Shown: positions 4,280 through 5,554 of the stretch, piece after piece
How the letters are laid out: each line of letters starts with the position of its first letter
Position numbering within the stretch: the first letter of the stretch is position 1
Origin: Propionibacteriaceae bacterium
GTDB taxonomy: Bacteria > Actinomycetota > Actinomycetes > Propionibacteriales > Propionibacteriaceae
Reading direction: 5' to 3'
DNA length: 5,554 bases
Assembly: GCA_031265725.1 (NCBI GenBank)
Contig: JAISCH010000367.1
Location: 1-5,554 of the forward strand
Position numbers and translations under genes: made by a program
The notes under the pieces: generated by a model
What the model saw: only the letters and a program-made list of their open reading frames with translations
What the model was told of the DNA's origin: nothing
The model's database searches: none

Positions 4280-5554
4280 TCACTGGGAGCTGGCTAGGAC
4301 TGCTTGGATGTTTTCTTCGGTGAGGTTGGAACCGAAGATGTTTGCCAGACGTTCGATTGGAACGTCTTTCACTATTTCCATGATGTCGGTGCCCAGGGAG
4401 ACGGATTCCATCTTGGGGAGTACGTCTAGGGACTCGAAGACTGGGCCGGCCTTCGGATGGGCTAGGACTTCGCGGACGGTGGACTCGCGGGTCACTGGGA
4501 GGTCCAAGTCGTCCCCGGCGAGGCTCACCGTGCCAGATAGCCGCAAGTCCCGGGACGAGGCTCCGGCCCACACTAGGTATTCGCCTGGCTCGACAAGCCA
4601 ACGATGGACGCGATCGTCCCAGTAGGCCAAGTCCGCCTGCGGAATCTCGATCGAGACAGTCTGGCTCTCTCCGGGAGCTAGCATGACCGAGGTAAAGCCT
4701 TTCAACTCGCGGACGGCCCGGCGCACGGTTGAAGCTGGCTTGCCGACATAGAGCTGCACTACCTCACGACCCGCTCTGGTGCCGGTGTTGGTCACCGCCA
4801 ACGAGACCGACACGCTGGCGGGCGATGCCGACGCGGCGGTGGAGCGAAGCTGCAAATCTGAATACGCGAAGGTGGTATACGACAGGCCGTGCCCGAACGG
4901 ATAGGCCACCGACCAGTCCCGAGTGTCATACCAGCGGTAGCCGACCAGCAGGGACTCACCGTAGTTGACCTGCGAATTCTCACCGGGGAAGTTGCCATAG
5001 CTGGGAACGTCGGAAAGCCGGAGCGGAATGGTCTCGGCCAGCCGTCCAGAGGGATTCTGCAGGCCGAAGAGCAATTCGGCCACCGCCGAACCTCCGGCCT
5101 CGCCCAACAGCGCGCAGTCCAGGATCGCGGGAGCGAGTTCCATGTCTTCCAACTCCACGACTCCGCCGTGGCTGAGCACGACGACCGTATTCGGCTGCAC
5201 GGCCACGGTTTCGCGGACCAACTTGAGCGCGGCTTCGGGCAGCTTGAGGTGGGTACGGTCGAAACCCTCAGACTCCTCGGCATCCGACAGCCCGACGAAT
5301 ACGACCGCCGCGTCGGACTCCTCCAATGCGACTACCGAGCCGAGCGCCGCGATCCCATCCAGCGGGATGTCGACTTGGGCCGCGTTCACATGTGACGATC
5401 CGCCGCCCTGGAAGCGGGGACTGGTCGCCATTTCACCGAGCACTGCCACTCTCGTGCCAACTCGCAACGGAAGCAGCCCGCCGTCATTCTTCAGCAGGAC
5501 TACGGCCTCGGTCGCGGCCCGCTTGGCAAGCTCGTGATGGGCACTGAAGTCGAT
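4280..5554 (-). CDS. Glycoside hydrolase family 3 (beta-glucosidase-like), C-terminal part, cut by the right edge
   Basis: The frame is open through the right edge; 424 C-terminal residues are visible (numbered from the edge). GH3 enzymes remove terminal sugars, often beta-glucose, from glycans or glycosides. Residues 1-30 end in LLKNDGGLLPL, the start of the GH3_C alpha/beta sandwich. This continues through SEGFDRTHLKLP (95-106), VLSHGG (126-131), GGSAVAELLFG (154-164), NPSGRLAETIP (167-177), YGESLLVGYRWYD (198-210) and YPFGHGLSYTTF (218-229). A fibronectin-III-like domain follows (about 245-345: VTNTGTRAGREVVQLYVG, then ELKGF and LAPGES). Last comes a helical tail of about 75 residues. The N-terminal TIM barrel with the nucleophile aspartate lies outside the window. 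The internal TTG at 5465-5467 is not the start, because GH3 similarity continues upstream of it. Exact sugar specificity cannot be read. Confidence 0.92.
   Translation of the reverse strand: MDFSAHHELAKRAATEAVVLLKNDGGLLPLRVGTRVAVLGEMATSPRFQGGGSSHVNAAQVDIPLDGIAALGSVVALEESDAAVVFVGLSDAEESEGFDRTHLKLPEAALKLVRETVAVQPNTVVVLSHGGVVELEDMELAPAILDCALLGEAGGSAVAELLFGLQNPSGRLAETIPLRLSDVPSYGNFPGENSQVNYGESLLVGYRWYDTRDWSVAYPFGHGLSYTTFAYSDLQLRSTAASASPASVSVSLAVTNTGTRAGREVVQLYVGKPASTVRRAVRELKGFTSVMLAPGESQTVSIEIPQADLAYWDDRVHRWLVEPGEYLVWAGASSRDLRLSGTVSLAGDDLDLPVTRESTVREVLAHPKAGPVFESLDVLPKMESVSLGTDIMEIVKDVPIERLANIFGSNLTEENIQAVLASSQ

Noticed and set aside
4167..4625. Plus-strand frame of 152 codons over the GH3 end
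   Set aside because: Low-complexity Ser/Arg-rich translation antisense to a well-supported GH3 tail; no ribosome binding site or family feature.
5465..5467. TTG as start of the GH3 gene
   Set aside because: GH3 similarity (the LLKNDGGLLPL block) continues upstream of it to the window edge, so the gene begins outside.

Overview
The window looks like the chromosome of an actinobacterium. A DUF5709 protein, an actinobacterial-type proline iminopeptidase and a GH3 glycosidase with a conserved C-terminal tail all point that way. Starts include GTG, and three hand-counted 60-base lines in three of the genes are 68-72 % G+C. The genus cannot be told from the sequence.

Layout, left to right. (1) Positions 1-406, minus strand: the first 135 codons of a large gene running off the left edge. 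I read it as the N-terminus of a DrmD-type SNF2 helicase, the usual first gene of a class 1 DISARM anti-phage operon. It uses a GTG start with a good ribosome binding site. (2) 407-590: an intergenic stretch with two clean dyads, probably the control region of that gene. (3) 591-1992, minus: a two-gene unit, a DUF5709 acidic protein followed by a proline iminopeptidase, with ends overlapping by 11 bases. (4) 2136-2864, plus: a VUT/YhhQ-family queuosine-precursor transporter, divergent from the DUF5709 gene. (5) 2935-3969, minus: a DUF1016 (YhcG-type) PD-(D/E)xK nuclease, clearly lower in G+C (two sampled lines at 50-52 %), convergent with the transporter. (6) 3970-4279: a 310-base non-coding stretch with a strong hairpin. 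(7) 4280-5554, minus: the C-terminal 424 residues of a GH3 glycoside hydrolase, 5' end outside the window.

The genes do not form one pathway. Housekeeping or metabolic genes (peptidase, transporter, glycosidase) alternate with two genes typical of defence or mobile regions (DrmD-like helicase, DUF1016 nuclease). The best leads are the DISARM-like start at the left edge, a pair of near-identical 19-bp dyads (one in the DUF1016 leader, one in its own coding sequence), and CACTAG/CTAGTG dyads in the leaders of both defence-type genes. No RNA gene, CRISPR array, transposase or attachment site was seen.
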